Part shown: in pieces, positions 12,058 to 23,466 of the stretch
Position numbering within the stretch: the stretch's first letter is position 1
Layout of the letters: each line of letters opens with the position of its first letter
From: Glandiceps talaboti
Lineage: Eukaryota; Hemichordata; Enteropneusta; Spengelidae
Assembly (NCBI RefSeq): GCF_964340395.1
Contig: NC_135567.1
Coordinates: 5,435,899 to 5,499,898, forward strand
Direction: 5' to 3'
DNA length: 64,000 nucleotides
The notes under the pieces: generated by a model
What the model was told of the DNA's origin: nothing
Database searches by the model: none
The model's input: only the letters and a program-made list of their open reading frames with translations
Program-made: the position numbers and the translations under genes

Positions 12058-13182
12058 CCAATGACATTGTAGCACAACTGTACATTTAAAAAAAAAATGT
12101 TTATCCACATGTTGATCCATGCTTGGTATAGGTGTTTATTTGCTGAATGATTATCCAGTTGCCTATCCAACCATTCTGTTATCTTTGCAATTTACGCGAT
12201 CATTTGGATGTTGTTATGGGCGTGGTCATGTTGTTGACATATTTGCATACATTTCAAATGTTTGTTCACTTGTCTATGAATCCCTGATGTTATCTTTGTA
12301 ATATATGTGATCATTTGGCTGTTGCTATGGGCGTGGTCTTGTTGCTAGGTACATTTACATACATTTTTAAAATATCTATTCTTTTGTCTATTCCTGTTAT
12401 CTTTGCAATATATGCGATCATTTGGCTGTTGGTATGGGTGTGGTCTTGTTTTTAAAAATATTTATTCATGTCTATTACTTCCTGTTGTTATCTTTGCAAT
12501 ATACGTGATCATTTGGCGTGGTCTTGTTGCTAAATAAATTTACATACATTTTATGGAAGTTTTTTCACTTGTCTATTAATCCCTGTTGTTATCTTTGTGA
12601 AATAAATACACGACCGTTTGGCTGTTGCTATAGGTGTGGTCATGGTTGCTAGGGATATTTCCATACAATTTTTCAATGTTTACTGATTTGTTTGACCAAA
12701 ATATACTGCCATTTGGTTGTTGCTAAGGGTGCGGTCATGGTTGCTAGGGGCATGTTACATCTAATTTGCATATCACTCATGGAATCATTGCATCTTTAAT
12801 ATTTCTTCATCCATACATCCCAGGATGCATTCCCATTAAATTTCAGCCCAATCTGCTCAGTGGTTTTGGAATGATAGATTTTTGACCAAAAGACACATTT
12901 TTAGCCCTAATTTGCATATCACTGATGGGACCATCATATCATGAACGATTCTTAGTGGGAACACCCTCAAAAACGTTTCACCAAAATTTCAGCCCGGTCT
13001 GCCCAGTAGTTTCTAAGTTTAAGTTTTTTGACCAAAAATAACATTTTTTTTACCCAAATCAGAAATATTTTGATTTTGAACAATTTCCCAACTTGACAGC
13101 CAAGGTAATGGACCCACCAAATATCGTGGCAATCGGTTCAGCGTTTTTTGACTTTAAGTTGTTTACACACACACACACACAT

Positions 13183-13215
<33 letters not shown>

Positions 13216-13263
13216 TGCCAGGTGATCCCTACATCACTACTGAACTTCAGTTCAGTTGTGCTA
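12058..13263 (+). mobile_element. Family A modular element, copy 1 (full)
   Basis: It starts ccaatgacattgtagcacaactg and ends ttcagttcagttgtgcta. The 5' part holds several roughly 100-115 bp tandem units, each with tttggctgttgctatgggcgtgg, ttgctagg, tttgcatacattt and gttatctttgcaatata. The middle holds two or three longer units with ctaatttgcatatcactgatgg and atttcagcccaatctgc. Before the 3' end sit (AC)n(AGAC)n microsatellites and a terminal stem-loop. The start motif tagcacaactg is the reverse complement of the end motif cagttgtgcta. No protein is encoded. It is best explained as a non-autonomous rolling-circle element (HINE/pearl-like). Confidence 0.85.
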
Positions 13264-13495
13264 CTAATGATGGATTGATTTAGATGTGCTGGTACATGGT
13301 CAACCTCATTTGCATAATTTTGAATAAAACTAGTTTCGTGTTTATGACATGGTTGACATAATACACAAATATCCTTTTACATCTGCCATACTTAGTAGAC
13401 TGAGTGACCATTATATAATATAAGGTATTGGCTAGGAGAAATTACAGTGACAGGGGATAACAGAATAAAGTGGGACCTAATCAAATCAGACAAAA

Positions 13496-14030
13496 GCGCC
13501 AATGGTGCTGTAGCACAACTGTTGACAGAACACATTAATTTTCTGTAATGATTATGTGGTCTTCCTTGCTATACATATTTGTATACATCATTTAAATGTT
13601 ATTCCCATGCCTTCTCATCCATGGTGATCTGCAATTTACATCATCATTTGATATTACTATGGGTGTGGTCTTGTTGCTAAGCATCTATAAATACAATTTT
13701 GCAATGCTCATCCATTTAACTTACCGTCACCAGTGTTATTTTGGCATTATGTCATTGTTTACCTTTTCCATATTTACAATGTTTACTCAATCGCCTACCC
13801 ATCCCATGTGACTGTTGCTAAGGGCGTAGTCATGGTTGCTAGGGCCAATTGCATAAGTATGACACATTCACAAATTGCAGACTAACAGTAACACTTTCAG
13901 AATTATAACAAAATTTCATCTCTAGTAGTTCGAGAGGTAAAGTTCAATACCAAAATCACTGCATCATCTACAAGACAGACATACAAACAGACAGACAGAC
14001 AGGCAGTTTACCATGAACCAACCTGTTATT
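13496..14030 (+). mobile_element. Family A element, copy 2 (shortened)
   Basis: It starts gcgccaatggtgctgtagcac, has one or two 115-bp-type units (gggtgtggtcttgttgctaag, gggcgtagtcatggttgctag), then cagactaacagtaacactttc and an (AGAC)n tract. The terminal stem-loop is not recognisable, so the 3' end is degraded. Confidence 0.75.
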
Positions 14031-14649
14031 CACTGTTAAAGTTATGTAAACAATGTTTCCAAGCAACCTCAAGGAGAGATTAATTGTAGTGCCATTCACA
14101 CACACTCGTTACATTATTTTAAGTACCTCATAAAATTGTTAATGGTTTAATGAGATCAATAAAACAATAGTTTCTGAACACTCCTAATAATGAACTTGAA
14201 CAAAAATGTAAAGATAAGTATGCTTCAGTAAATACTATGAGCAATAATTTCACCCTAAAATAGTTGTGAGTAATAACTCTACCCTAAAATGGTTAAATTA
14301 ATCTTATCCCCCTGTAAATCTGTTGTTTTTGGAAATGTTGTGAAATTAATAGAATAATTTTCCACAATCCAAAGTTTACCAGAATATCTCCGTCTACTAT
14401 GGAATAATATTCCCTCTTACTACTAGCCTGGGTCCCCCTGCAGTCCAACCCTAACTGCATGACTAACATAAGTATCATATACTAGAGATTGCCAGAGTTG
14501 AGGAAGCAATGTCAAAGAGGCTAATCAATAATGAACTTGATCAAAATGTAATGTCTCAATGTTGATGATTACAGTATTGCATTTTTGCTCTGGATTGTTT
14601 CCAATTTAGTGAGACTTCTGTATGGCCCACTCATAACATGACTCTTAAC

Positions 14650-14891
14650 TAAGAATTAAGATACAACACAAAAACTCTGCCACTTGTTAACTGACCTTAC
14701 TGATAAGTAATGAGTATTTATTTTGGATTTAAGCAGCCTTCCTTTAGGTCTGTTCATATTGCTTGAATACAATTGTAAATTAACTTTGAATAAACACAGG
14801 TAATCCCCTAGGCTAATCACATCTCTAGTCTGTGCATAAATATGTACTTTTCCATATATTGAAATGTCACCATGCATTAAAAGCTTGATTA
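14650..14891 (+). repeat. Flank of family A copy 3, duplicated at 58.5 kb
   Basis: This sequence matches 58480-58688 (taggtctgttcatat-gcttgaata, ggtaatcccctaggctaatc, catctctagtctgtg, aaatgtcaccatgcat). The similarity resumes after the MITE at 15259 and continues into family A. So the duplicated unit contains more than the element itself. Confidence 0.85.
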
Positions 14892-15258
14892 GGCCAAATA
14901 AAAAACATTCTTTGGTTCCGGTTACCCGACCCCCACCTATTTTTTCACGCCGACCCTAAATTTTGTTTTTACGTATTTGCGAAAAATAATAATAACATTG
15001 CGAAAATCGTGAAATCTCACAAGAAATAGTGGGTGCACAAACTGACATCAACTTAAAAAAGACAATATAAAACTATTCTGTAATGGCTGTACATCTGATA
15101 GGAAGAAATAAACAGCACAGACTGAGACCATATTGAAAACAATGGCAAACCTCACACATGAAAACAAATATAATAAAATTAAAAAAAACTAAATTTACTT
15201 ACCCCACCTATTTTAAAATTGAATGTAATTGGAACCACGCAATTTTTTTTGTTATGCC
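14892..15258 (+). mobile_element. Harbinger-like MITE, 367 bp, TTA target-site duplication
   Basis: The element starts ggccaaataaaaaac and ends ttttttttgttatgcc. Its termini are inverted repeats with about 25 of 34 positions matching. It is flanked by TTA at 14889-14891 and 15259-15261. The homologous locus at 58680-58695 lacks the insert and has a single TTA, giving a natural empty site that fixes both boundaries. A 3-bp TTA/TAA duplication with GG...CC ends is typical of PIF/Harbinger MITEs. Related copies are at about 52950-53318 (inverted) and 57838-57975 (partial). It encodes nothing. Confidence 0.85.
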
Positions 15259-15395
15259 TTACTAGTGGTTAGCTGTGTTGACTGTTTACAAGTCACTTCC
15301 TGCATGTATGTACAATAAAGATTATTCTTAACGATTATTTTTTTCGGTGTTCTGCAAAAATAAACTTGGTCTGTCTATTTTACTTTTTTAGAATA

Positions 15396-16430
15396 TAGCG
15401 CCAATGGCATTGTAGCACAACTGTATTCAGGTGTTGTTATGGGTGAAGTCTTGTTGCTAGGCATATTGCATCCATATTTTTGAATCCGTATTCACTTACC
15501 TACCCATTCCTGTTGTTATCTTTGTAATATGCATCATTTCACTGTTGCTAAGGGCTTGGTCTTGGTTGCAAAGGCACATTGTGTCATAATGTTTTCAACA
15601 ATAACTGCAGAATAACACCCCCAGTAGTGGTTCTGTTGTCCACTATGAAGTTTCGCTTTAGCAAAGTAATGAAGTGGATTTTGGTTTCATATGATGACTC
15701 ACACACACTAACGAACACATTTCACACAGAAAGTTGGTAAAATATAGTACTTTATAGTCATGTTACAAAAATTCTATTTTTACCCTTATTTTTACATATT
15801 AATGACCAAATCAATGTGTCTTCAACAAACTTATATCTGCTCATTCCAAGACACCTACACAACACATTTCAACTCGATTGGCTCAGTAGTTTTAGAGAAG
15901 ACTTTAATACATTTTTACAAAATATTCTATTTTTAGACCTAATTTGCAGAGCAACGACCCAATGAACCTGTCTTGAATAAACTTACATCTGCTCGTAAAA
16001 TCAGACACACACAAGAAATTTCGACTTAATTGGCCCAGTAGTTTTAGAGAAGATTTTTGAAGCATTTTTACCCACAATTCTGTTGTTTACATCTAATTTG
16101 CATATTAATAAACCACTCAATTTGTCTTGTACAAACTTATATCTGCTCATCCCAAAGACATCCACACAACAAATTTCAACTCAATTGGCCCAGTAGTTTT
16201 GGAGCAGAAAATTTTTGAAGCATTTTTACAAAAAATCTAATTTTAGACCTAATTTGCATATTAATAACCCAGTCATATTGTCTTGAACAAACTTATATCT
16301 ACTCATCCCAAGACACTCACATAATAAATTTCAACTCAATTGGCTTGGTAATTTTGGAGAAGATTTTTGAAACATTTTTACAAAAATTTCTATTTTAGAC
16401 CTAACTTGCATATTTATTACCCGGCCATAT
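15396..16430 (+). mobile_element. Family A element, copy 3, with five 154-bp tandem units
   Basis: It starts gcgccaatggcattgtagcac and has two 5' units. From about 15765 five units begin at 15765, 15917, 16072, 16228 and 16380 (spacing 152-156 bp). Each carries tctatttttagacctaatttgcata, ttgtcttgaacaaacttatatctgctcatccca, and aaatttcaactcaattggcccagtagttttgg. The last unit is cut short and no terminal stem-loop is seen. This central array resembles the core-repeat structure of pearl/HINE elements. The copy's upstream flank is duplicated at 58.5 kb. Confidence 0.85.
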
Positions 16431-17246
16431 ATGTTTACATAATTATATACCTATAATACTTTTATCTGATGACCTTTGACCTTGGAATTTGTGCTGACCA
16501 ATGTAACTAAACATTATAAATCTATAATGAAAGTTTGGACAAACAATTATATTATGAAGTATAGAAGATACATGTAGCTGGTTGTTGACGACATTGTGCC
16601 CCCAGTAGCAAGACTTACTGTTTCTTTTAGGTCAAAATTTGTCATGGAAGACAGGCAGAACAAATGAAACATGCTACTAACTGGAGATAAGTGTAAGTTT
16701 GTTGAGAACTAAGTCTTTTTACCGAAACAGTTTATAAACCTTGCACATACTCAGAATGGTTAACCTGGAAATGTTGGATGTTTATAAGAGAATAATTTGA
16801 ATTGGTGGTGTATGATGTAGGTGAAAGCACTTCCTCAATAATTTCACCAACCAAATTAAAAGAATAAAATTGTCACCAATTCCATGAATAAATACAGTTT
16901 TGCTTACAGATTGATACATGAGAAAAGATTTGCCGATTTGTTCTAGCATGGAAGTATCACCCATCATTCTAGAATGGTAAACTCCAAACAAATTTGTCTT
17001 TACAGATGTCACATACATGTACATGTGTAATCTTATTGAATACATATTTCATTCAATAAGCCATTTGTGATAGTTTTGATTAGAATGGAATTCAATGCAA
17101 GGATTACATTTCATGTTAAAACAATATTACAGAGTTCGTTGCAATACATGAATGGGGGGGGGGGGGTTTCCATTGGGACGACAAAAAGTCACTGAACCCC
17201 CTCCCCTATATATAACCAAAAACAGGCTAAAGCACGATAACCCCCC

Positions 17247-17287
<41 letters not shown>

Positions 17288-17439
17288 CATATTCACATGA
17301 CAGGTACTTTTTTATCGTAACTTAGTGTGGACTACTTGACAGTCTTGCAAATAAATTATAAGATTTCAGGTTAGGATTATCATAAAATTATTGACTACAC
17401 AGGGTAAATATATTCCAAGAAGGGTTTAATAGAATCTTG
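16431..17439. other. Unassigned stretch with a DR1 motif and G/CA tracts
   Basis: No exon recognised. A perfect tgacctttgacct (DR1-type nuclear-receptor half-site pair) lies at 16470-16482. A G-run is at about 17154-17166. A C-run leading into (CA)n lies at about 17241-17286. The frame at 16782-17045 (-) has no family motif. Confidence 0.45.
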
Positions 17440-17880
17440 AGTGAAAGGAAGGGGGAAAGCTTGAGAAGAGAATGTATACATCTCTCATAGGGGTCCAAGG
17501 GGGTCTCCCCCTAGAAGCCCTGGAGGTTTTTTACTCTGGAAAGTAAATTTTGAGACTATTCAGACACTTTCAGATAATAATTTTCAAGCTTTACAAAACA
17601 GCAACAACATGTACAAAACAACTACATAGGATTGAAATATAGTTTTTATAGCACCTTGACAGAATAGCTTGAGACTGGGATGTGTCCACCTCATGTGGGG
17701 GGGGGGGGGGTCCTAGGGGTCTCATCCTAAAAGCTCTGGAGATTATTTTTACTCTTAAAGCCAATTTTAGGCTATTCAGACCCTTTCAAGCAATACATGT
17801 AACCTCCAAGCTTTACAAGACAGCACCATCAAGTATCAGAAACTATTCTTTATACCTTACTTAGGGTTTAAATATGTTCT
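17440..17880 (+). repeat. Local tandem duplication, about 207-bp period
   Basis: 17462-17640 and 17669-17860 share, in order, atgt-cctcat, ggggtc-tag, agccctggag-ttttttactct, gctattcagac-ctttca and caagctttacaa-acagca. The second copy contains a G-run at 17698-17711. Confidence 0.75.
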
Positions 17881-18146
17881 TAAAAAGTTAAATGGCATTA
17901 TTATAATAAAGGTCAGCCCATCTAATGGTAGTACCATTGGTAAGGGAGATTTGGAGTTTTAAGGCAATTTTAGAAAGTTGAAAGTTAGTGCTGTGGTAGG
18001 CGATATAATGCTACGAGGTTCGACACATCTTCCCATCTTTGAGAACAGATATGTCAAACCTTATAGCTATAGTGTATACATCCAATGCTAGCATAACCAT
18101 GGCTGGCCACAATATCATAACCACACGTTGTTACAGTTTGTTAATA

Positions 18147-18360
18147 TCATAACTAGGCAAAGCCCATAAGGTCACGCAGGGTAGATTCATTTGTGACCAG
18201 CTACCTCACGATGATATTGTAGATAGCACCCTCTGCGTGGAGATGTGCACAGTATATAGAACATGCATACGAAGTCATTGTGCTGCAATGCATCCTTCCA
18301 AAAAAAATCACATAGTATATAGGACACACATGTGTACTAGTCATTGAGCCACTACAAGCT
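18147..18360 (+). repeat. Direct repeat, copy 1 of 2
   Basis: It matches 18655-18875: cataactaggcaaa-cccttaag, agggtagatt, gatgatat-gtagatagc-ccct, gcgtggaga, gcaatgcatcctt, catagtatat, gtactagtcattga. The two copies are about 510 bp apart in the same orientation. Confidence 0.85.
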
Positions 18361-18654
18361 ATTACAGTGCCCAATTCCAATTCATAAATTCAAAGTTGAT
18401 GTAATACTTATAATTTTTTGTCCAAAAGTCAGACATTGTTCAAATAAATATTGCAAAATGAATAGAAAATAACCTACTTTAGATCACAAGGTGTTTGTGC
18501 TAATGTATTAAACAAACTAAATTTATTATTGAACAGTTACTTGAATATGAATAAAGTGGAGAATATATACTCTGCACCAAGCTTATGAAGAAAAAAACAA
18601 CACTTTTCAGATGCCAAGGATCAATATTTGTTCTGTAAGTCATAATATAAATAT

Positions 18655-18900
18655 CATAACTAGGCAAACCCCTTAAGCTCCCACAGGGTAGATTAATTCA
18701 TTACTGGCTGCCTAATGATGATATCGTAGATAGCGCCCTTCGCGTGGAGAATGTTCATAAGTATTTAGAATATGCATGCATAGTCATTGTACCGCAATGC
18801 ATCCTTGGGTAAAACCATAAAAAAAACATCGCATAGTATATATGACGCGCATGCGTACTAGTCATTGAGTCACTATGCAGCAGCTTCGCGGCTGCTGCGC
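18655..18900 (+). repeat. Direct repeat, copy 2 of 2, with GC-rich hairpin
   Basis: Second copy of the repeat at 18147. At its end lies a perfect 8-bp stem, gcagcagc (18877-18884) and gctgctgc (18891-18898), closing a 6-nt loop (ttcgcg). The first copy lacks the hairpin. Confidence 0.8.
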
Positions 18901-19553
18901 AAGCATCCCCAGTACAATGCATGTGTACACTACAGGTTAATAGCTGAAAATAAACTTTACCATATACCACATTTTGCCTAGCGTCGACTCAAGAAACTAC
19001 GTAGGTGTAGTGAAGCTACATATATTTTATCATACTCATAGGACATGCAATTGTGTAGTACTAGTACAGTTTTTTGCTGCATTCTGAGTGAGAGATAGTC
19101 CTGCTTGCAGACGGTGCATGCATTTCGCCCAGTTAAGCCAGGGACAACTTACTCCATGTGCAAACAGGACTAAGCAAGAGAGTGCTGACCGGACCGGTTG
19201 TTGATCATATAAATTACTGCTCGAAACTGCATGGGGCAGAAATTAGACTGCCCGGATAAAGCTAGGCGTTCAATGCTACAAATGTATATGACATTGTATA
19301 GAGTAGACAGTAAAAAAAACTGCAATCAGGCTTCTACTAGTAATTGTTGTGGTTCAGGTATATTGACGCTAGTACATGGTATCTCAATGTAGCACACTTG
19401 TGTGGTTTCACACAACTTATTTGTCAGCAAAATTACTAGTATTCTTTTGTATTCATTACTGTAAATTTACCAACCCATCTCACCTTTTTCTCTAGTCTCT
19501 AACAATAGAGCTTCCGCTAATTTCTAAAGTACAGCCATTTTTGTTTTGTTTCC
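18901..19553. other. Unassigned stretch
   Basis: Mixed AT-rich sequence with no recognised exon or repeat. The sequence from about 19070 to 19260 is somewhat richer in GC but has no coding signature. Confidence 0.4.
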
Positions 19554-21310
19554 TTTTTAGCACAACTGAACCAATAAGGTTCAGTAGTGTTGTAGGCGTG
19601 GCAAAGTGTCTGTATGTCTGTATGTGTGCATGTGTCTGTGACACTGTGCATTTGACACTGTATCACACAACCAACTCTTACTCAAATTAGCACAATATGG
19701 TGTAGATGGTAAAATCAACAAATGTCTCATTTCATTCCTAAAAGAAAGTAAACAACGGGTTGTAGTGGATGGAGAACATTCCACATGGGCAGATATGGAA
19801 TCAGGCATCCCACAGGGAACAGTACTCGGACCACTGTTATTTCTCATATACATAAACGACCTACATGAAAACTTACACTCAACTGTACGACTGTTTGCAG
19901 ATTGACTGCATAATTTATAGAAACATCAATAGTAAACATGACACTAAAACACTCCAGGAAGACCTAGACACACTATCTGAATGGGAAACCAAGTGGCAAA
20001 TGAAATTCAATCCAGATAAATGTTATGTATTACAAATTCCATCATCATCAAGGTCAGAAATCATCACCAAATATGTATTAGACAACTCTATTTTACAGGA
20101 GACAAAAATTCACCCATATCTAGGGGTGTAGACATTCATCAAAATCTCAAATGGAACACCGTCATGTAAACAGAATAACAACATCCTCTGCAGGACGAAC
20201 CCTTGGTTTCATTCGCAGGAACCTAGGCTCATGTACAAGATCAAATAAAAAAGCAGCATACATCTCTCAGGCCAACCCTAGAGTACTGCTCTGCAGTGTG
20301 GGATAACTACACTAAAGAATTAGTACAAAAAGTAGGCAAAATACAGAGAAGGGCAGCAAGAATGGTCTACAACAACTATGACTGGAAAACGAGTGTAACA
20401 GAACTCAGAAATGAATTGGAATAGGAGAATCTATCAACGAGAACGAGAACATCAACACTTAGCATATTAGACAAAGCCACAAGGGGCCATTTGGCACTGC
20501 TGGTACAAAACTACCTGTCACCAACTCAATGACAAACTCGGCATACACACTCTAAAAGCTTCATACAACACCAGGCACGCATACACTGTCACAAATACTC
20601 AATTTATTCCACGGACCATCAGATATAGTCAACATAACAGATTCAGAACAATTCAAACAAGCATAATCAACATTCAACAGAACACAGGACAACAACATCA
20701 AGGACTAATAACAATCATTGCGCACATCACATCCTACTCGTTTTGTTCCACTAGGGACGTTGAGTAGTATCCTAAAGAAGAAGAAAAAAGTGTGGATGGA
20801 TATGCCAAAGGGATAAAAATGTGTCTTTATGGTCAAAAATTTTTAATTTCCAAAACTACTCCGCAGATTGGGCTGAAATTTAATGGGGATGCATCTATGG
20901 GTGTACAGTTAACGAAATAGTAAGCATATAATGATCTCATCAGCGATATGCAAGTTAGGTGTAAAAATGTGAATTTTGGTCAAAAATGTATATCTCAAAA
21001 AGTACTTGGTTAATGAGACTGAAACTTGGTGAGATGTTTCTAGAAGTGTTACGCTGCAGATTTTCTTCAAAATATTTTGGCACAATTGGCCCTGGCAACC
21101 ATGACCACGGCCTTAGCAACAACCAAATAGCAGTATATTTTGGTAAAAAATAATAATATCATCTACTAGGCGAGTAAACATTCACAAAGATAACAGGGAT
21201 TCTTAGACAAGCTTGAACAAACATTCAAAAGGTGTATGCAAATATGCCTAGCAGCAAAACCACGCCCATAGCAACAGCCAAATAATAATGTATATTGGAA
21301 AGATAACTGA
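19554..21310 (-). mobile_element. Family A element, inverted copy split by a LINE
   Basis: On the minus strand this is a family A copy. Its 3' end (tttttagcacaactgaac on the plus strand) is at 19554, and the body resumes after the LINE at about 20790. The body has the cagattgggctgaaattta, ggccctggcaaccatgaccac and cctagcagcaaaaccacgccc blocks. Its own 5' terminus is missing near 21310. The LINE at 19641-20789 inserted near the microsatellite tract, so the family A copy is older than the LINE. Confidence 0.85.
19641..20789 (+). pseudogene. 5'-truncated Jockey/CR1-type LINE: RT domain A to C-terminus
   Basis: The insert begins within RT domain A (AFDTVSHNQLLLKLAQYG). It runs through LISFLKESKQRVVVDGE and SGIPQGTVLGPLLFLIYIND (domain B), then LFAD, the catalytic FADD box, which is broken by one extra T at 19902-19903. 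After the shift it reads DCIIYRNIN, LSEWETKWQMKFNPDKC and HPYLGV. The C-terminal region onward (RTLGFIRRN, AARMVYNN) carries further shifts and stops. It ends in an AAG/A-rich tail at about 20776-20789. The truncation point and tail are normal for target-primed insertion. It lies inside an inverted family A copy. Confidence 0.9.
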
Positions 21311-21934
21311 TCATTAGACAAATGAATATAATTTTATACATACTGTATATTAATTTTACAAAATCACAAAGACAGTGAGACTTGCAAAAATATAAAGGAA
21401 ATTGAACTGTAATTCTTCTTTGGAAATTTAACATGTGAAGAAAGATAATGGTAAGCTTTAACAAGGGAATCTTACTTCACAAGAGCTTATTAGACATTTT
21501 AATGAAATAGTTCCTATTATTACACAAGTCAAGCTAGATTTTTGACGTTTCCAAATTTGTTTATGTAGTCTACAAAGTACCTTTTTCTGAGTAGAGTGAA
21601 TGGGCACTTGTCTAAGTTCAGTTTCAATTTCTGAATTCAAAGTTCCTTAAAGATAGTATAATATCATCCATGTCATAGCTTCATGTCAATCATTGATGGA
21701 GTTCAATCCTATTTCATGAGAAATGACAGTATGTACATTTGTATATTTTTATATTGATATGTATAGTGTTATATTCTGATCACAGTAACTCTAGTATATA
21801 TCTTATAGAATATGTAGCATGAATCCCTGACAATAAATACACTCAAGATCATAGTTTTTGAAAAATAAGTGTATGTACCACCATTACAATTGAATCATTG
21901 ATTTTTCATGCTTTGAATATGCAAAATACAGTAC
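21311..21934. other. Unassigned AT-rich stretch
   Basis: No exon or repeat recognised. The two minus-strand frames here (21225-21464 and 21458-21640) lack family motifs, and the first overlaps the family A remnant. Confidence 0.4.
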
Positions 21935-22200
21935 CAACAATCAAAATAATATTAATTTTTGAGTTGTCACTAAGTGTTTACTTACTGGCTATTTCGTATG
22001 GACTTTGCATACAATGCAGAGCAATAGGATGTCAACAACACAAAATAATGCTAAGCTAGACAATACAGTTAGTCAAAGTAAATTGTGATTCTCCCCTCAT
22101 CCAATTTCCTAAAATATAGCCCCCCCCCCCAAAAAAAAAAAAAAAAAAAAAAATTTCTAACGAGCAGTCATCAGATATGACTCAGCCCCCCCCCCCCCCA
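21935..22200 (+). repeat. Flank of family A copy, duplicated at 55.0 kb
   Basis: Sequence 21940-22120 matches 54990-55175 with few differences (cacttactggctatttcg, gagcaataggatgtcaacaa, cacaaaataatgctaagcta, gacaatacagtt). In both places it lies just upstream of a family A 5' end. Here it is followed by C-runs and an A-run (22120-22199). Confidence 0.85.
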
Positions 22201-22267
22201 CACACACACACAATAGGTGTTTTCAGATAATTGCACGCCACAAGTCATGGTAGTGTGATGTATTATA

Positions 22268-23182
22268 GTGGCAATGGCATTGTAGGACAACTGTTCAATT
22301 GATTCAATATTTGCATCCATTTTTTGAATGTTTATTTATTTGTCTATTAATCCCTCGTTATTTTTCAGTGATCATTTGGCTGTTGTCATGGGTGCTGTAT
22401 AGTTGCTAGGCACATTTACATACATTTTTGAATGTTATTCAATTGTCTATTAATACATATCGTTATCTTCGTTATACTGGATTGTTTGGTTGTTGCTATG
22501 GGTGTGGTCCTGTTGCTAGGTACATTTACATACATTTGTTGCATGTTTATTCAAATGTCTAGTATATATCACCTGTTATCTTTGCAATATACATGATCAT
22601 TTGGCTGTTGCTATGGGCGTGGTCTTATTGCTAGGTTAATTTGCATACATTTTTAAACAATGTTGTTCACTTGTCTAAAATCCCTGTTGTCATCTTTGTG
22701 AAAAACGTTTGGCTGTTGCCATGGGTGTGGTCATGGTTGCTAAGGAGATTTGCATACATTCTTTGAATGTTTACTCATTTGCCTACCTGATGATGTTGTT
22801 ATTTGACCAAAACACACTGCCATTTGGTTGTTGCTATGTCATTGTTGCGAGGGCAAAAATGTTTTACAGAACATCTGCAGAATAACAATTTTAAGAACAT
22901 TCCAACCAAATTTCAGGCCAAGCTGCATTTTAACTTTTTTGACCAAAAATCATGATTTTGACCCAAAACTGGCTCTAAGTCGGCTAAATTGCATCGTATC
23001 CCAAAACAAATTGATGCGCATATGTAAGTAATAGTTCATTATCCATTTACTAAGTTTGAAAGAAATCTATCAATGAATGTCCAAGATATGACTCTGGACG
23101 CACGCACACACATGCACAGATGGACGGACAGAGTCCAATCTATAAACCCCCATCCCAGACTACATCCGGCAGGGGCTAAAAA
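22268..23182 (+). mobile_element. Family A/B hybrid element
   Basis: The 5' end (tggcaatggcattgtagg) and the tandem 115-bp units are family A. The 3' part (gactctggacgcacgcacac, cagatggacggacagagtcc, cccatcccagactacatccgg, caggggctaaaaa) instead matches the end of family B at 48680-48793. The two families therefore share or exchange terminal modules. Confidence 0.78.
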
Positions 23183-23200
23183 GTGACACCCTCTTCTAAT

Positions 23201-23252
23201 ACACCTTTACGGAAAGGTACCAGGATGTTACTCAAAACGAGGCTAAAGGGGG
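23201..23252 (+). repeat. Left terminal inverted repeat of the ISL2EU element
   Basis: It begins acacctttacggaaaggtac and ends gaggctaaaggggg. It pairs with 29598-29649 with 7 mismatches in 52 and no gaps. Similarity stops just inside the run of five Gs. Confidence 0.9.
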
Positions 23253-23289
23253 CAGGACTATGTTGCGTTGGTAGCAGACATCTTCAGCA

Positions 23290-23466
23290 ATGGCGGCAGT
23301 GAATGTACCTGTGTTCTCTTGCTCTCGACAGTGTTGGGCTTACTCTGTCCGGGTTCTGATCTTGGCAAGAGAGATAAAAAACATTGAGGGTGCCAGAGCT
23401 TTCGTTTTGGCTGAAATGCAGAACGCTACCAGTATCTGGTACAAAAAAATCTTGGTTGATCGGTAG
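23290..23466 (+). CDS. Short frame inside the left end; possible first exon of the YqaJ gene
   Basis: A 58-residue frame starts at an ATG 38 bp inside the left TIR: MAAVNVPVFSCSRQCWAYSV, then a charged helix-like segment (REIKNIEGARAFVLAEMQ), ending at TAG. A donor-like gtaggt overlaps the stop (23463-23468), so it may be a first exon spliced to the YqaJ exons downstream. CpG-containing, GC-richer bases around the ATG distinguish it from the neighbourhood. No known domain is recognised. It could instead be a leader or a chance frame. Its place inside the transposon argues for a transposon-encoded N-terminus. Confidence 0.45.
   Translation: MAAVNVPVFSCSRQCWAYSVRVLILAREIKNIEGARAFVLAEMQNATSIWYKKILVDR

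Noticed and set aside
18877-18898. tRNA or structured RNA at a GC-rich hairpin
   Set aside because: Only one stem. No cloverleaf arms or TTC-type loop at the right distance.
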